A DNA stretch of 64,000 nucleotides from Paludibacter sp. (GCA_028692715.1 JAQUWU010000019.1:1-64000); one strand, 5' to 3'; positions 8,701 to 17,433 are shown, counted from the first letter of the stretch. The notes: generated by a model not told the origin, from the sequence alone. A program made the numbers and translations.

Positions 8701-10461
8701 AATAATAGAAACAGTTATACGGGAAAAACAGTGGTTGATGGTGGAAGTCTTATCATGAATTATGCACCTTCACAGACAAACAATGGTGGTATCGGATTAA
8801 ACGATACAAACCCGGCAAATTTTATAGTAAAGGACAGTGCTATGATTCAGATACTTACCGCCAACGAACAAACAGACAGAGGATTAACTCTTGAAGGCAC
8901 GAGTGGTGGTGTATTAAATGTCACATCTAATTTGTATTGGAACGGTATAATTACCGGAACAAAACTTACAAAAATGAATACCGGAACTTTGTACATTGGA
9001 AATTCAAATTCAACCTTAAACGAAACAGTGTTAAATTCAGGGACGATATTACTCAACACAGACGATGCAGTTAAGTATGGAGTTGGCAAGAAAATCACCC
9101 TATTGGGTGGAACTCTTGAAACTTACAACAGCACTTATTCTTACCTCAGCAGTTATAATAATTTCGAAGTACCTAAAGGTTATACCGCAACTGTTGTTGC
9201 GGGAGCACGGTGTGAATATAATGGAACATTAACAGGTGAAGGAAATTTGAATTGGAAATGCGATTACGTAAGAGCGAATATAAATGGAAACTGGTCGGCA
9301 TTCAGCGGAAGATTAAATATCTTTGCCAACAGTGCAAATAGTACTTTAGATGATGTGTTCATCGTTAACAATAGTAATGGTTTCCCAAATGCAACAATAA
9401 ATCTGAACAGTGGAATTACTATGTGTTACAAAAATGGTACATCAAATAATGGTACCAGCAAAATAAAAATTGGTATGCTATCCGGAGTAGCTGGATCTGT
9501 ATTTTACAACGCAGCTCTCGAAGTCGGAGCATCTAACGCTAATGGCATTTATGCAGGTGTCATTACAGGCTCCAGTAATGTAGTTAAAGTTGGTACCGGG
9601 CTGTGGGTATTAACCGGAGCAAATACTTACACCGGCACGACCACTGTTAGCGAGGGGACAATGAATGTAAAAGGCAGTTTGGGCACTGGAACGGTTACAA
9701 TTTCAAACGGAGGAGAATTAGACCTCGATGGAACAGTTGGTGGTTCAGCTCTTATATCTAATGGTGGCACATTAAATATAGCCGGAACAATTAACGGGTT
9801 GGTGGCAAATAGTGGCACTATAGAAGGGACTGGAACTATAAATGGGAATTCATCTCTTTCAAATAATTCATCAACCATTCCGGGTGCTAATAGAATTGGA
9901 ACTCTGACCTTTGGAGGGAATGTTTCAATGACTCCTTCGGCAAGTATATTTGTACAAGTTACAGGTAACTCAACAACTTCCGACAAACTAGTTGTTTCAG
10001 GCTCACTAACTTGTAATGGAACTTTGGATGTTACAATTTATTCAGGATCATTTGTCATTGGGGATACTTATCAGATAATTGATGCAGGATCAATCACAGG
10101 AACATTCAACACAGTAAATCTACCCGATCCCGGACAAGGAATTGAATGGGATTTATCGGAATTGTATACTGCCGGAAAAATCAAACTGGTTCAAAGGACA
10201 GGAATACAAACACCTCAAATAATATCAGGTGTAATAAAAAATCCTTCGACCGGAATCTTTAGAATTTATACCAACACACCTACCTCAAACCTTGATGTAA
10301 TAGTGTGTAATTTGGAAGGTAAAATTGTTTTTCATGAGAATGTACTTAAAAATGCCGGATTATTCGAAATAGATTTAACATATCAACCTTCCGGAATTTA
10401 CTTGCTAAAAGTAAATTCCGAACAGGAATTCTCAAATGTGCTGAAATTAATTAAACAATAA
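5746..10461 (+). CDS. Giant PL11 rhamnogalacturonan lyase with autotransporter-type repeats and T9SS tail
   Basis: 1571 residues from the ATG at 5746, which directly precedes the signal peptide (ending FNLSAQ); an upstream TTG at 5716 overlaps the likely -7 box. Residues about 25-625 are a PL11 rhamnogalacturonan lyase: RPMDKLDRSVVA at the start and repeated calcium-type DxDGDG loops (DLDGDGQ, DFDGDGK, DRDGDGY, DVDGDGC). Two modules beginning VWTG near residues 630 and 897, and many TGxNTYTGTTTV-like units (for example near 1285), match passenger-associated transport repeats. Residues about 1486-1571 form a T9SS sorting domain (NPSTGIFRIYTN, PSGIYLLKV). It should be exported across the outer membrane and cut the Rha-GalA backbone. 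A catalytic-only PL11 is about 600 residues, so the rest is an accessory stalk of unknown role. Confidence 0.88.
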   Translation: MKHSTSLTKLFVLTILLLSFNLSAQRPMDKLDRSVVAQKVSNGVYVNWRITSDEWYNTYYKLYRDGSLIFTTTTSGASNYLDPSGTISSKYTVSKVKNSIESDQSTQASVLTQSYLEIPMRDIKKLGKTLYYLNDATVADLDGDGQYEIIIKRMRRDWTAECVDFTYFEAYKLDGTFMWAIDVGPNITMDVEINIAAFDFDGDGKAEVFMRTSDDTVFGLDINNQGGTSVGDRDGDGYTNYRKAPFNGIGGDGFMNAGPEYLSLIDGMTGKELDWVNFIPRGQSSDWGDSYGHRANKFFFGAPYLDGKKPSLFIGRGIYTRTKMQTYDIVNKKFVPRWSWEVLAANQLQQGKYDDVPKNYFGQGYHNYAIADVDGDGCDEINWGSMTIDNDGKPLYSTELGHGDAQHYGDFDPYRKGLEMFACNEDNPGTNMRDAKTGQILYRHISTSDVGRCGAGNISDTSKGSEIWGAGVGLSATDRVEGQSFGVAESNCIYWDGDLLQEMCDHTGFSTSTGVGYGQITKFNGYGNVSSLLNASAYSCNYTKGTPCLQADIIGDWREEAIWWRTDSLALRIYTTPIQTTNRIYTLMQDAEYRQAICWQMCGYNQPPHTSFYLGSDFPTPIPAQSTNGKIVWTGTSSTWDASTANFMDGDDAAGLYAGTSSSIPFANGKSVLFDTHATNRTVDITGALSPEALTVSGIANYKIGGTGSLTGAMKLDKMGDSTLVLTGTHSYTGTTDVWEGDFWMNGTLSASPVMVRRHANFGGKGIYGNGISTEYNAGIYVGGKDIADTTTVNGDINLVEGAKLCFDLSGNPDGENNDLLVLNGTLKIEDDAIVVLYQTAGVLSPGSYLLGKITSVSGDISKMKIEGALGVATNLSYDSDTKSLYLVVTGVRDATTIVWTGKISTYWDLAKTANWSNNDFDDIFVANDSVLFNSTSTNRTVNLVDLLPVSNVEVNSNLNYSINGTGELTGAMELYKTNSGTLSINNRNSYTGKTVVDGGSLIMNYAPSQTNNGGIGLNDTNPANFIVKDSAMIQILTANEQTDRGLTLEGTSGGVLNVTSNLYWNGIITGTKLTKMNTGTLYIGNSNSTLNETVLNSGTILLNTDDAVKYGVGKKITLLGGTLETYNSTYSYLSSYNNFEVPKGYTATVVAGARCEYNGTLTGEGNLNWKCDYVRANINGNWSAFSGRLNIFANSANSTLDDVFIVNNSNGFPNATINLNSGITMCYKNGTSNNGTSKIKIGMLSGVAGSVFYNAALEVGASNANGIYAGVITGSSNVVKVGTGLWVLTGANTYTGTTTVSEGTMNVKGSLGTGTVTISNGGELDLDGTVGGSALISNGGTLNIAGTINGLVANSGTIEGTGTINGNSSLSNNSSTIPGANRIGTLTFGGNVSMTPSASIFVQVTGNSTTSDKLVVSGSLTCNGTLDVTIYSGSFVIGDTYQIIDAGSITGTFNTVNLPDPGQGIEWDLSELYTAGKIKLVQRTGIQTPQIISGVIKNPSTGIFRIYTNTPTSNLDVIVCNLEGKIVFHENVLKNAGLFEIDLTYQPSGIYLLKVNSEQEFSNVLKLIKQ

Positions 10462-10477
10462 AAAGCCAAACGATGTT

Positions 10478-10516
10478 AGTACGGTTGAGATTAGTTTATC
10501 TCAACCGTACTTTTTT
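10478..10516 (+). terminator. Rho-independent terminator after the PL11 gene
   Basis: A perfect 13-bp stem, AGTACGGTTGAGA at 10478-10490 pairing with TCTCAACCGTACT at 10499-10511, with an 8-nt loop and a run of T. It starts 17 bp after the stop codon and separates PL11 from the PL9 gene. Confidence 0.9.
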
Positions 10517-10659
10517 ATGAAAAATTCATTCCTATATTAAATTCAAATAAAAAAAATAAATCAAATTTAATTCTATCAACTAATTCATAATAAATCCTAA
10601 ATTATCATTTTAATGGGGTATTTTATCAATTTGTAAATTAATTATTGAATTGATTAGCA

Positions 10660-10667
10660 TATATTTG
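10660..10667 (+). promoter_or_regulatory. -7 box upstream of the PL9 gene
   Basis: TATATTTG matches TAnnTTTG exactly, 22 bp before the ATG. No TTG lies at the normal 19-21 nt spacing. The strong terminator upstream supports a separate transcription start here. Confidence 0.45.
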
Positions 10668-10689
10668 AAGTGTAAAAATCTGTAAAATA

Positions 10690-12009
10690 ATGAAAAAGTC
10701 TTTTTTATTAGTTCCAATCCTATTGTTGAATTGCCTTTCGCTTTTTCCAAAAACTTTTTACGTTGCAACTACCGGAAACGACTCTGCTTCAGGATCGTTG
10801 GTTGACCCATTTGCTACTATTATGCGTGCTCAAAAATCGGTGGAAGCAGGTGACACAGTTTATATTCGTGGAGGGAAATATATCATGACCGAAAATCAAA
10901 TCACCCGAAATCATAGAATATGGGCCGAAGTAAACGTACTTAACAAAAGTGGAGAACCTGATAAACGCATTAATTACTGGGCTTTCCCAAACGAAACTCC
11001 CATTTTCGATCTGTGTAAAATCAAACCGGAAAATCTCCGGGTAATGGTTTTTTATATCACCGCCTCTTGGATTCACTTAAAGGGCATTGAAGTTATTGGA
11101 ACTCAGGTAACCATCTCAACTCACACTCAATCAGAATGTTTTCACAACGAAGGGAACCATAATATTTACGAGCAACTTTCGATGCACGACGGGCAGGCAA
11201 TTGGATTTTACCTATTAAAAGGATCAGACAATTTGATACTTAACTGTGATGCGTATCGTAACTGGGACTACACTTCTGAAGGTGGAAGAGGTGGAAATGC
11301 CGACGGTTTTGGTTGTCATCCTCAACCCGGTGGAATAAATAATATCTTTCGGGATTGTCGTGCATGGTTTAACAGTGACGATGGCTATGATTGTATTCGT
11401 GCATCGGAATCCGTCACTTTCGATCATTGTTGGTCGTTTTACAACGGTTATTCACCAAATTTCATTGAACTTGGAGATGGTAACGGTTTTAAAGCCGGAG
11501 GTTGGGGACTTCAAATAGACAACCGATTTCCTGATACAATTCCAATGCACACCATTCAATTTTGCCTTGCTGTAAAAAACAGAGCCAATGGCTTTTACTC
11601 CAATCATCAACCCGGTGGAAGTTATTGGTATAATAACACAGCCTCTCTTAATGGCACCAATTTCAATATGCTAAACAGAACAAAAGACCTTACTGCCGAT
11701 GTTCCCGGTTATGATCATGTGCTGAAAAACAACCTTTCGTATGCTTCCCGAACATACGATACACAGTGGATTGATTCTACAAAATGTATCCTTGAGAACA
11801 ATACTTTTTCTGTCCCGATTAAAGTAACTAAAGCTGATTTCCAAAGTCTGGATCAATCACAATTAATATCACCCCGTAAACCGGATGGAAGTTTGCCCGA
11901 TATCAAATTCATGAAATTGAAAAAGAACAGCAAACTTATTGATAAAGGTGTTGATATCGGATTTGAATTTTCAGGAAAAAGTCCCGATTTAGGAGCGTTT
12001 GATTATTGA
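10690..12009 (+). CDS. PL9-type pectate/rhamnogalacturonan lyase (parallel beta-helix)
   Basis: 439 residues with signal peptide MKKSFLLVPILLLNCLSLF and the start FYVATTGNDSASG typical of right-handed beta-helix enzymes. GNGFKAGG near residue 260 matches the GNGFKxGG motif of polysaccharide lyase family 9, whose Lys is the catalytic base; NADGFGCHP, NSDDGYDC and NRANGFYSNHQPGG are further helix turns. PL9 lyases cleave galacturonan or rhamnogalacturonan by beta-elimination. It has no T9SS tail, so it is probably periplasmic or surface-anchored by other means. It precedes GH78 by about 95 bp. Confidence 0.82.
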   Translation: MKKSFLLVPILLLNCLSLFPKTFYVATTGNDSASGSLVDPFATIMRAQKSVEAGDTVYIRGGKYIMTENQITRNHRIWAEVNVLNKSGEPDKRINYWAFPNETPIFDLCKIKPENLRVMVFYITASWIHLKGIEVIGTQVTISTHTQSECFHNEGNHNIYEQLSMHDGQAIGFYLLKGSDNLILNCDAYRNWDYTSEGGRGGNADGFGCHPQPGGINNIFRDCRAWFNSDDGYDCIRASESVTFDHCWSFYNGYSPNFIELGDGNGFKAGGWGLQIDNRFPDTIPMHTIQFCLAVKNRANGFYSNHQPGGSYWYNNTASLNGTNFNMLNRTKDLTADVPGYDHVLKNNLSYASRTYDTQWIDSTKCILENNTFSVPIKVTKADFQSLDQSQLISPRKPDGSLPDIKFMKLKKNSKLIDKGVDIGFEFSGKSPDLGAFDY

Positions 12010-12070
12010 TTCGGAAACGATTATCAATGTTTTTGAACAATTTTTCATTTTCTACCGCCTCTTCATGTGT

Positions 12071-12078
12071 TATCTTTG
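12071..12078 (+). promoter_or_regulatory. -7 box upstream of the GH78 gene
   Basis: TATCTTTG matches TAnnTTTG and lies 26 bp before the ATG at 12104. It also argues against the longer reading frame from 11999, which would begin before the promoter. Confidence 0.5.
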
Positions 12079-12103
12079 CATTAAATTCATTAATTCTCTC
12101 AAA

Positions 12104-14821
12104 ATGGTCTTAAGAAAACATCTCTTGATTGCAATATCACTCATTTTTATATCTTTAGCTATCAATGCTACTGCGCCTAATGTTCCTACTAATTTAAGAT
12201 GTTTTGACAAAAACAATCCGGTTGGCATTGGCGAAAAACCTTATTTTGGTTGGTTCGTAAACGATGCGGATAATAATGAGATTCAATCCGCTTATCAAAT
12301 TATCGTATCTGCTTCATTATCTGAGCTAAACAACAATAAGGGCGATAGTTGGGATAGCGGAAAAACAAACTCCCGAAATCAAAATTATATTTACGCTACA
12401 GGAAAAAAACTGTTACCAGCCACTCTTTATTACTGGAAAGTTCGAACCTGGGATAAAGATGGAAATGCAAGCCCTTATTCTGAAACAGCCACTTTTGAAA
12501 CAGGGATGTTTGCAAACACCGATTGGGAAGGAGCAAAATGGATAAAAAGGAACACCAAAGATGCCGATGATTATACTTACTTCCGCAAAAAGTTTAAATT
12601 GAAGAAAAAAGAGATTAAAAAAGCTGTAGTTTTTGTTGCGGCTTGTCATAGTTATGAATTTTATATCAACGGAAAGTTTATTGGTAAAGGATTTGATAAT
12701 CATTACCCTCAATACAGTTATTACAATGCCTGGGATGTAACCTCTGATTTGAAAACAAATTCGTCAAATGTAATTGCCTGCTTAACGCATTGGTATGGTG
12801 GCGGACAAGGACGTGCAACCGGCTCTCGCGGATTACTAATGAAAACAATTATTGAATATACCGATAACACACAAACTATTATTGGCACTGATAAATCATG
12901 GAAACAAATACAAGCAAAACAATGGATTACGGGGCAACCACAACGAAACGGTGAAGGCATTGGAAGAATTGAAAAATTTGACAGCCGAAATGTCATTAAA
13001 AATTGGAATGCAACAAACTTTAATGATAAATGCTGGAAAAATGCGACCGAAATTGGTCAGCAACCTGTTACTCCATGGACAGGCATTTTACGAGCAGATT
13101 TAACAAGGATTATTGAAAAAGAAATAAAACCCGTCTCAGTTCAAAAACTGGAAAATGGCAAATTCATAATTGATCTTGGAAAAATCTATTCCGGTAGTTT
13201 TAAAATTGAATTTGAAGGAGGAAATGCCGGAGATTCTATTCAGATGCTCGGTGGTTTTGTTCTCAATGATGACGGAACAGTTTCCACAAAATTAGATCAG
13301 CAAACCAATATGAATTTTTATTTTATTCACAACGGAAAAAAATCCGAATTCTATCCTTATGTTTATCTGGGAATGAGATATTTAGAGGTCGACAAATCGC
13401 CTAACGAATTGACAACAGAGAATGTAAGTTTTGTTTTCAGACATTTTGAACTCGATGACTCACATTCTTCATTTGAGTCTTCAAATACAATGTTAAATAG
13501 TGTTTGGGACTTGATGATACATTCAATATTAGTTGGAGCTCAGGAAGGCTTTGTTGATACTCCCACCCGCGAAAAAGGTTCGTTTTTAGGCGATGGATGG
13601 TCGCAGGCAGTACCGGCCATGAGTACCATGTACGACAGAACCATGAACCTGCGTGTTTTGAATGAATTTCTTGATTCTCAAGATCAATACTGGCCCGATG
13701 GTCGCTTAAATGCTGTTTATCCGAATGTCGACGGTGGACGTGATATTCCTGATTATACGCAATCTTATTTAGTTTGGATTTGGGATTATTATATGCAAAC
13801 CGGGAATGTCGAATTCCTGAAAAAGAATTATAATCGCCTGAAAAAAGTAGCTGACTATGTGGATACCTACACAAATAAAACAACCGGACTGATTAACAAA
13901 CTAAAAGGAGGTAAAGGACCGTATGAGTTCGGGATTATTGATTGGCCGGCAAATATGCGCTATGGGTACGACATGACAGTTGACTCAAGAACTGTTGTTG
14001 ACGCTTATGCTTATGCCGATTTTGATATCATTTCGAAAATTGCTGAAGTTACAGGGAATAAAAATGACCGGGAAATTTACAGAGCTAAAGCAAATCGGAT
14101 AAAAGATGCTATGAACTCTCAATTATTGACCAAAGAAGGCGTTTATATTGATGGATTATACGAAGATAATTCTGCCAGTTCGCACGTCTCACAACATGCC
14201 AATATTTTCCCATTAGCAATGGGAATTGTGCCTCAGGAAAATATTAAAACTGTCGTGAACGAAATCAAAAAACAAAAAATGAGTGTCGGTATGGTTTGCC
14301 TGCGTTGGCTGCCCGAATCGTTAGGGAAAGCAGACGAAGGCGAACATTTAATTGATTTATATACCAATAAAGAATGGGATGGTTGGGCCAAAACAATTGA
14401 CTTGGGAGGAACAGTAACCTGGGAATCGTGGAATGCAAACCTTACAAACGAAAGCATGTCTCATCCCTGGGGAGCTGCCGGTTTACTGACCATGCAAAAC
14501 TATATTTTAGGTGTTGAACCTTTAAAAGCTCAACACGAATTAGTACAAATAAAACCCTTGTATTTTGGCGATAAACTTAGCTTTGCAAAAGGAACATACC
14601 CAACCGATAAAGGAGATATCATCGTTGATTGGAAAAATAACGACAAATATGTTTTAAACCTGACTATTCCGGACAATGTCACGACTAAGGTTTACATTCC
14701 TAAAGCTGGGAAATCCGGATTAGCTGTAAAAATCGACAATGTTTACTGCAATGGAATTGAAGAAGGAGAATATCTTCGCTTTGAAAATATTGGATCTGGA
14801 ACTCATACATTTGAGCGATAG
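12104..14821 (+). CDS. Alpha-L-rhamnosidase (GH78)
   Basis: 905 residues from the ATG at 12104, which heads the signal peptide MVLRKHLLIAISLIFISLAINA. The layout is that of Bacteroidota GH78: an N-terminal fibronectin-like domain (PNVPTNLRC, KPYFGWFV, YYWKVRTWD), a lectin-like beta domain (EFYINGKFIGKG, YPQYSYYNAWDVTS), the alpha/alpha-barrel with DTPTREKGSFLGDGWSQ, which supplies the catalytic acid region, and a C-terminal beta domain (WGAAG through IKPLYFGDKLSFAKGT). It would release terminal rhamnose from rhamnogalacturonan fragments. RhaM on the opposite strand would act on the product. Confidence 0.92.
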   Translation: MVLRKHLLIAISLIFISLAINATAPNVPTNLRCFDKNNPVGIGEKPYFGWFVNDADNNEIQSAYQIIVSASLSELNNNKGDSWDSGKTNSRNQNYIYATGKKLLPATLYYWKVRTWDKDGNASPYSETATFETGMFANTDWEGAKWIKRNTKDADDYTYFRKKFKLKKKEIKKAVVFVAACHSYEFYINGKFIGKGFDNHYPQYSYYNAWDVTSDLKTNSSNVIACLTHWYGGGQGRATGSRGLLMKTIIEYTDNTQTIIGTDKSWKQIQAKQWITGQPQRNGEGIGRIEKFDSRNVIKNWNATNFNDKCWKNATEIGQQPVTPWTGILRADLTRIIEKEIKPVSVQKLENGKFIIDLGKIYSGSFKIEFEGGNAGDSIQMLGGFVLNDDGTVSTKLDQQTNMNFYFIHNGKKSEFYPYVYLGMRYLEVDKSPNELTTENVSFVFRHFELDDSHSSFESSNTMLNSVWDLMIHSILVGAQEGFVDTPTREKGSFLGDGWSQAVPAMSTMYDRTMNLRVLNEFLDSQDQYWPDGRLNAVYPNVDGGRDIPDYTQSYLVWIWDYYMQTGNVEFLKKNYNRLKKVADYVDTYTNKTTGLINKLKGGKGPYEFGIIDWPANMRYGYDMTVDSRTVVDAYAYADFDIISKIAEVTGNKNDREIYRAKANRIKDAMNSQLLTKEGVYIDGLYEDNSASSHVSQHANIFPLAMGIVPQENIKTVVNEIKKQKMSVGMVCLRWLPESLGKADEGEHLIDLYTNKEWDGWAKTIDLGGTVTWESWNANLTNESMSHPWGAAGLLTMQNYILGVEPLKAQHELVQIKPLYFGDKLSFAKGTYPTDKGDIIVDWKNNDKYVLNLTIPDNVTTKVYIPKAGKSGLAVKIDNVYCNGIEEGEYLRFENIGSGTHTFER

Positions 14822-15339
14822 AGATTAAAAAAAAGACAGTTCAATAAAGCAATTAATTATATAACAAATAATACAAAATATAGATTTAGTATTTGATTTT
14901 AAGTCCTTATTGAACCTCGTAGTGAGGATCAACCTCATCCGGTGAGCCGAAAAACAAGTGAAGTTGGCGTGAAAAATCGTCCTGTTTAAGCGACGAAGGA
15001 GTGAGTTTGGACGGTTTTAGCCAATTGAGCGTAAGTTTTTCGAGCGAAGTGGGCGTAGTCAAACACTTTTACATGTTCCCCTCTCTTTTTGGAGAGGGTG
15101 TCCGTAGGACGGGTGAGTTATTTTTGCCTACTTTTTGCGTCAAGGCAAAAAGTAGGTCGGGGTTATGGGCGGAAGCCCATAGTTATCTAAACGTTAACAA
15201 CTCACAGATTAAAGTATATAAGTGAATTTTTTTCATTTACTTCTAGATAAAGCAATTAAAAATCGCTTGACCTAACATATCAAAAAAGAGGCTTTCAGAA
15301 AAATGATCTGAAAGCCTCTTTAATTCTATATCTCTGTCT
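14822..15339. repeat. Composite intergenic repeat region with nested hairpins
   Basis: This non-coding stretch between GH78 and argC is visibly more GC-rich at about 14910-15190 than the DNA around it. It holds CCCTCTCTTTTTGGAGAGGG near 15071-15091, then GCCTACTTTTTGCGTCAAGGCAAAAAGTAGG-type dyads near 15126-15155 (arms CCTACTTTTTGC and GCAAAAAGTAGG), and ATGGGCGGAAGCCCAT near 15166-15181. These look like dispersed REP-like elements of Bacteroidota. The open frame at 15001-15225 falls wholly inside this structure and is not credited as a gene. Confidence 0.6.
15285..15321 (-). terminator. Terminator of argC
   Basis: AAAGAGGCTTTCAG at 15285-15298 pairs with CTGAAAGCCTCTTT at 15308-15321. On the minus strand the stem is followed by a T run (complement of 15282-15287). 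It lies 20-55 bp after the argC stop. Confidence 0.85.
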
Positions 15340-16314
15340 TTAAAATCCTATTGATTTTAATCCCAAACCCGTTTTTTCATCCAATCCAAACATCAGATTC
15401 ATATTTTGAACGGCTTGCCCCGAAGCACCTTTCAGCAGATTATCAATCATTGAAATAATCAATAATTTGTCACCGTGTTTTTCTAGATAAACAAGTCCTT
15501 TGTTGGTGTTTACTATTTGTTTCATATCTGGATTTTTATCCACTACAAATGTAAAAACGGCATCCTTGTAAAAATCATTGTAGAGATTCTTTGCTTCGTC
15601 TAAATTCAAAGTACAGTTTGTATAAGCTGTAACATAAATACCACGGGCAAAATTTCCGCGAACAGGAATGAAATTTATTGCTTTGTTAAAATCTGGCTGT
15701 AACTGACGTAATGATTGTCCAATTTCTTCCAAATGTTGATGTCCAAAAGGTTTGTAAATGGAAATATTATTGTTTCGCCAGCTAAAATGAGACGTGGCCG
15801 AAGGTTTCACACCTGCTCCAGTGGAGCCGGTAATAGCATTTACATGAATTTCGTCGGACAACAAACCGGCTGATGCCAATGGAATTAAAGCCAATTGTAT
15901 TGCCGTAGCAAAACAGCCGGGATTAGCAACTCGATTTGCTTCTTTAATTTCATCCCGATTTAGTTCGGGTAAGCCGTACACAAAATCGTGATTTGAACTT
16001 TTTGCCCGGTAATCGGTCGAAAGATCGATTATTTTTATGTTCGAAGGAATTTCATTGCTGTCTACAAACTTTTTACTGTCGCCATGTGCCGAGCAAAGGA
16101 AAAGTGCATCCACTTTTTCGAAAGGAAGTTCGGAGGTAAATACCAAATCCGTTTCACCTATCAGTCCGCTGTGAACATCAGTAATTGAATTTCCTGCATT
16201 ACTACTGCTATTCACAAACACAATTTCCACATTTGGATGGTTAATCAAAATTCGAAGTAATTCTCCTGCTGTATATCCCGCGCCACCAATAACGCCTACT
16301 TTAATTTTTGTCAT
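15340..16314 (-). CDS. argC: N-acetyl-gamma-glutamyl-phosphate reductase
   Basis: 324 residues. GVIGGAGYTAGELLRIL at the start is the NADP-binding Rossmann loop, and VANPGCFATAIQ holds the catalytic Cys at about residue 134; both are diagnostic of ArgC. The enzyme reduces N-acetylglutamyl phosphate to the semialdehyde, the third step of arginine synthesis. No other arg gene is in the window, and the upstream neighbour, 11 bp away, is a DUF1294 membrane protein, so argC is away from its pathway here. The family usually runs to about 320-345 residues, so this copy is complete. Confidence 0.95.
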   Translation of the reverse strand: MTKIKVGVIGGAGYTAGELLRILINHPNVEIVFVNSSSNAGNSITDVHSGLIGETDLVFTSELPFEKVDALFLCSAHGDSKKFVDSNEIPSNIKIIDLSTDYRAKSSNHDFVYGLPELNRDEIKEANRVANPGCFATAIQLALIPLASAGLLSDEIHVNAITGSTGAGVKPSATSHFSWRNNNISIYKPFGHQHLEEIGQSLRQLQPDFNKAINFIPVRGNFARGIYVTAYTNCTLNLDEAKNLYNDFYKDAVFTFVVDKNPDMKQIVNTNKGLVYLEKHGDKLLIISMIDNLLKGASGQAVQNMNLMFGLDEKTGLGLKSIGF

Positions 16315-16325
16315 ATGTAAATTTA

Positions 16326-16601
16326 TTAATTCATTTTAAAATAAAAAAAAAGAGTCACCCACACTATCATCACCAACCATGTCCAAATCCAGTAACTAAA
16401 CTTTCGGTTTTTATGCCTTAATACATACATTAAAAGCAGATTGGCAAAAACTCCTCCCAACACTTCCCACAAATGCAAGGTTTGCTCAGGAATTCGGCGT
16501 TTGTTTTTTATGGCTGCAAACTTATCGTAAGCAAAAAAAATCGCACTTAGCAACGAAATAACCGTCAAATAAACAAGAAATATTTTAGTCAGTAAGCTCA
16601 T
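16326..16601 (-). CDS. DUF1294 family small membrane protein
   Basis: 91 residues with three likely membrane segments: LTKIFLVYLTVISLLSAIFF, LHLWEVLGGVFANLLLMYVL and IWTWLVMIVWVTLFFYF. The YDKFAAIKNKRRIPEQTLH loop and the GGxxA segment are the conserved core of DUF1294, a family of unknown function. Its start overlaps the last 17 bases of the broken dinD-like gene upstream and its stop lies 11 bp before argC, so it could be read with argC. Confidence 0.85.
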   Translation of the reverse strand: MSLLTKIFLVYLTVISLLSAIFFAYDKFAAIKNKRRIPEQTLHLWEVLGGVFANLLLMYVLRHKNRKFSYWIWTWLVMIVWVTLFFYFKMN

Positions 16602-17433
16602 TTTTCTTTTTCCCTGATAATTTTTGATTCTTATTTTCAGGCAAATAGTTATCGCTACTTATAACACTTTTACCTGATTTTAATTCGAGTTGCTTACGTG
16701 CATCTCCCGCAATTTTTCCTCCGGCACGTGCTGCATTTTGATTTTCAATAAATCCTTTCGTGTTCGTATTTACAGCAATTTATTTGGTTGATGCTTCTCC
16801 AAGCATCGAAAATATCAATTCCAAATCGGTCATATAATCTCGCAAGTTCTGACTTTTCAGCCCCTTAACTTCTTTGTATTCTTTAGGTGTTAAACCAAAA
16901 GTTGCTTTTGAAATTTCAGCAGTCAATATAGCATATTCAATTTTTTCTTTTACACCCCGATTTTCCCATTCATCAGTCAGTTCTTCACGAATAGCAATAC
17001 TGCGCATTCGCTTTTCAATCCAATCGTCGGGATATCCTTTTAGTTTATAAAGTTCCCTTGTGCGCTGTGTAGCTAACTCCAGATTCTCAATTTCTGCCAA
17101 ACGTTCAGCACCAACTTTAGCCAACCAGAGTTTAAATGGCTCAGCTTTTGGAGACGGAATAGATTAAATGATTCGAAGTAAATTTTGAGCATCGGCTGCT
17201 TGAATTTTTCGTTTTTTACCATCTGCAGCTTTCATTTCAACCAGAGGACAAATTGTCCCCCAGTTGAAATTTAACAGAAGATCTCTCTTCTTCATTTTTT
17301 TGATGTAATCCTTTACATTAACTGTATCTGTCAAAACTTCAATTACATCCTGAACAGAGAAATACCATTTCTCTTCACTTTCATTCCAAACGGAACGTAT
17401 TTGTTTACTTTCAAAAAGTTTGATGCTGCTCAT
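16585..17433 (-). pseudogene. dinD: DinD-like (BRO-N domain) gene broken by two in-frame TAA stops
   Basis: Reading one uninterrupted frame from the ATG at 17433 to the stop at 16585-16587 gives 282 codons, close to the usual DinD length of about 275. The first part (EKWYFSVQDVIEVLTD) is the BRO/antirepressor N-terminal domain. The middle (ELYKLKGYPDDWIEKRMRSI, LKSQNLRDYMTDLELIFSML) and the end (GFIENQNAARAGGKIAG, ARKQLELKSGKSVIS) are typical of DNA-damage-inducible protein D. In-frame TAA codons at 17164-17166 and 16780-16782 split it into three pieces with no frame change. The first could come from CAA by one transition. A MITE-like element lies 86 bp upstream. Recent pseudogenisation is the simplest reading. 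Confidence 0.82.

Noticed and set aside
11999..12103. Longer N-terminus for the GH78 gene overlapping PL9
   Set aside because: It starts before the -7 box at 12071 and adds 35 residues in front of a normal signal peptide.
15001..15225. 74-codon frame
   Set aside because: It lies entirely within hairpin-rich repeat DNA and resembles no protein.
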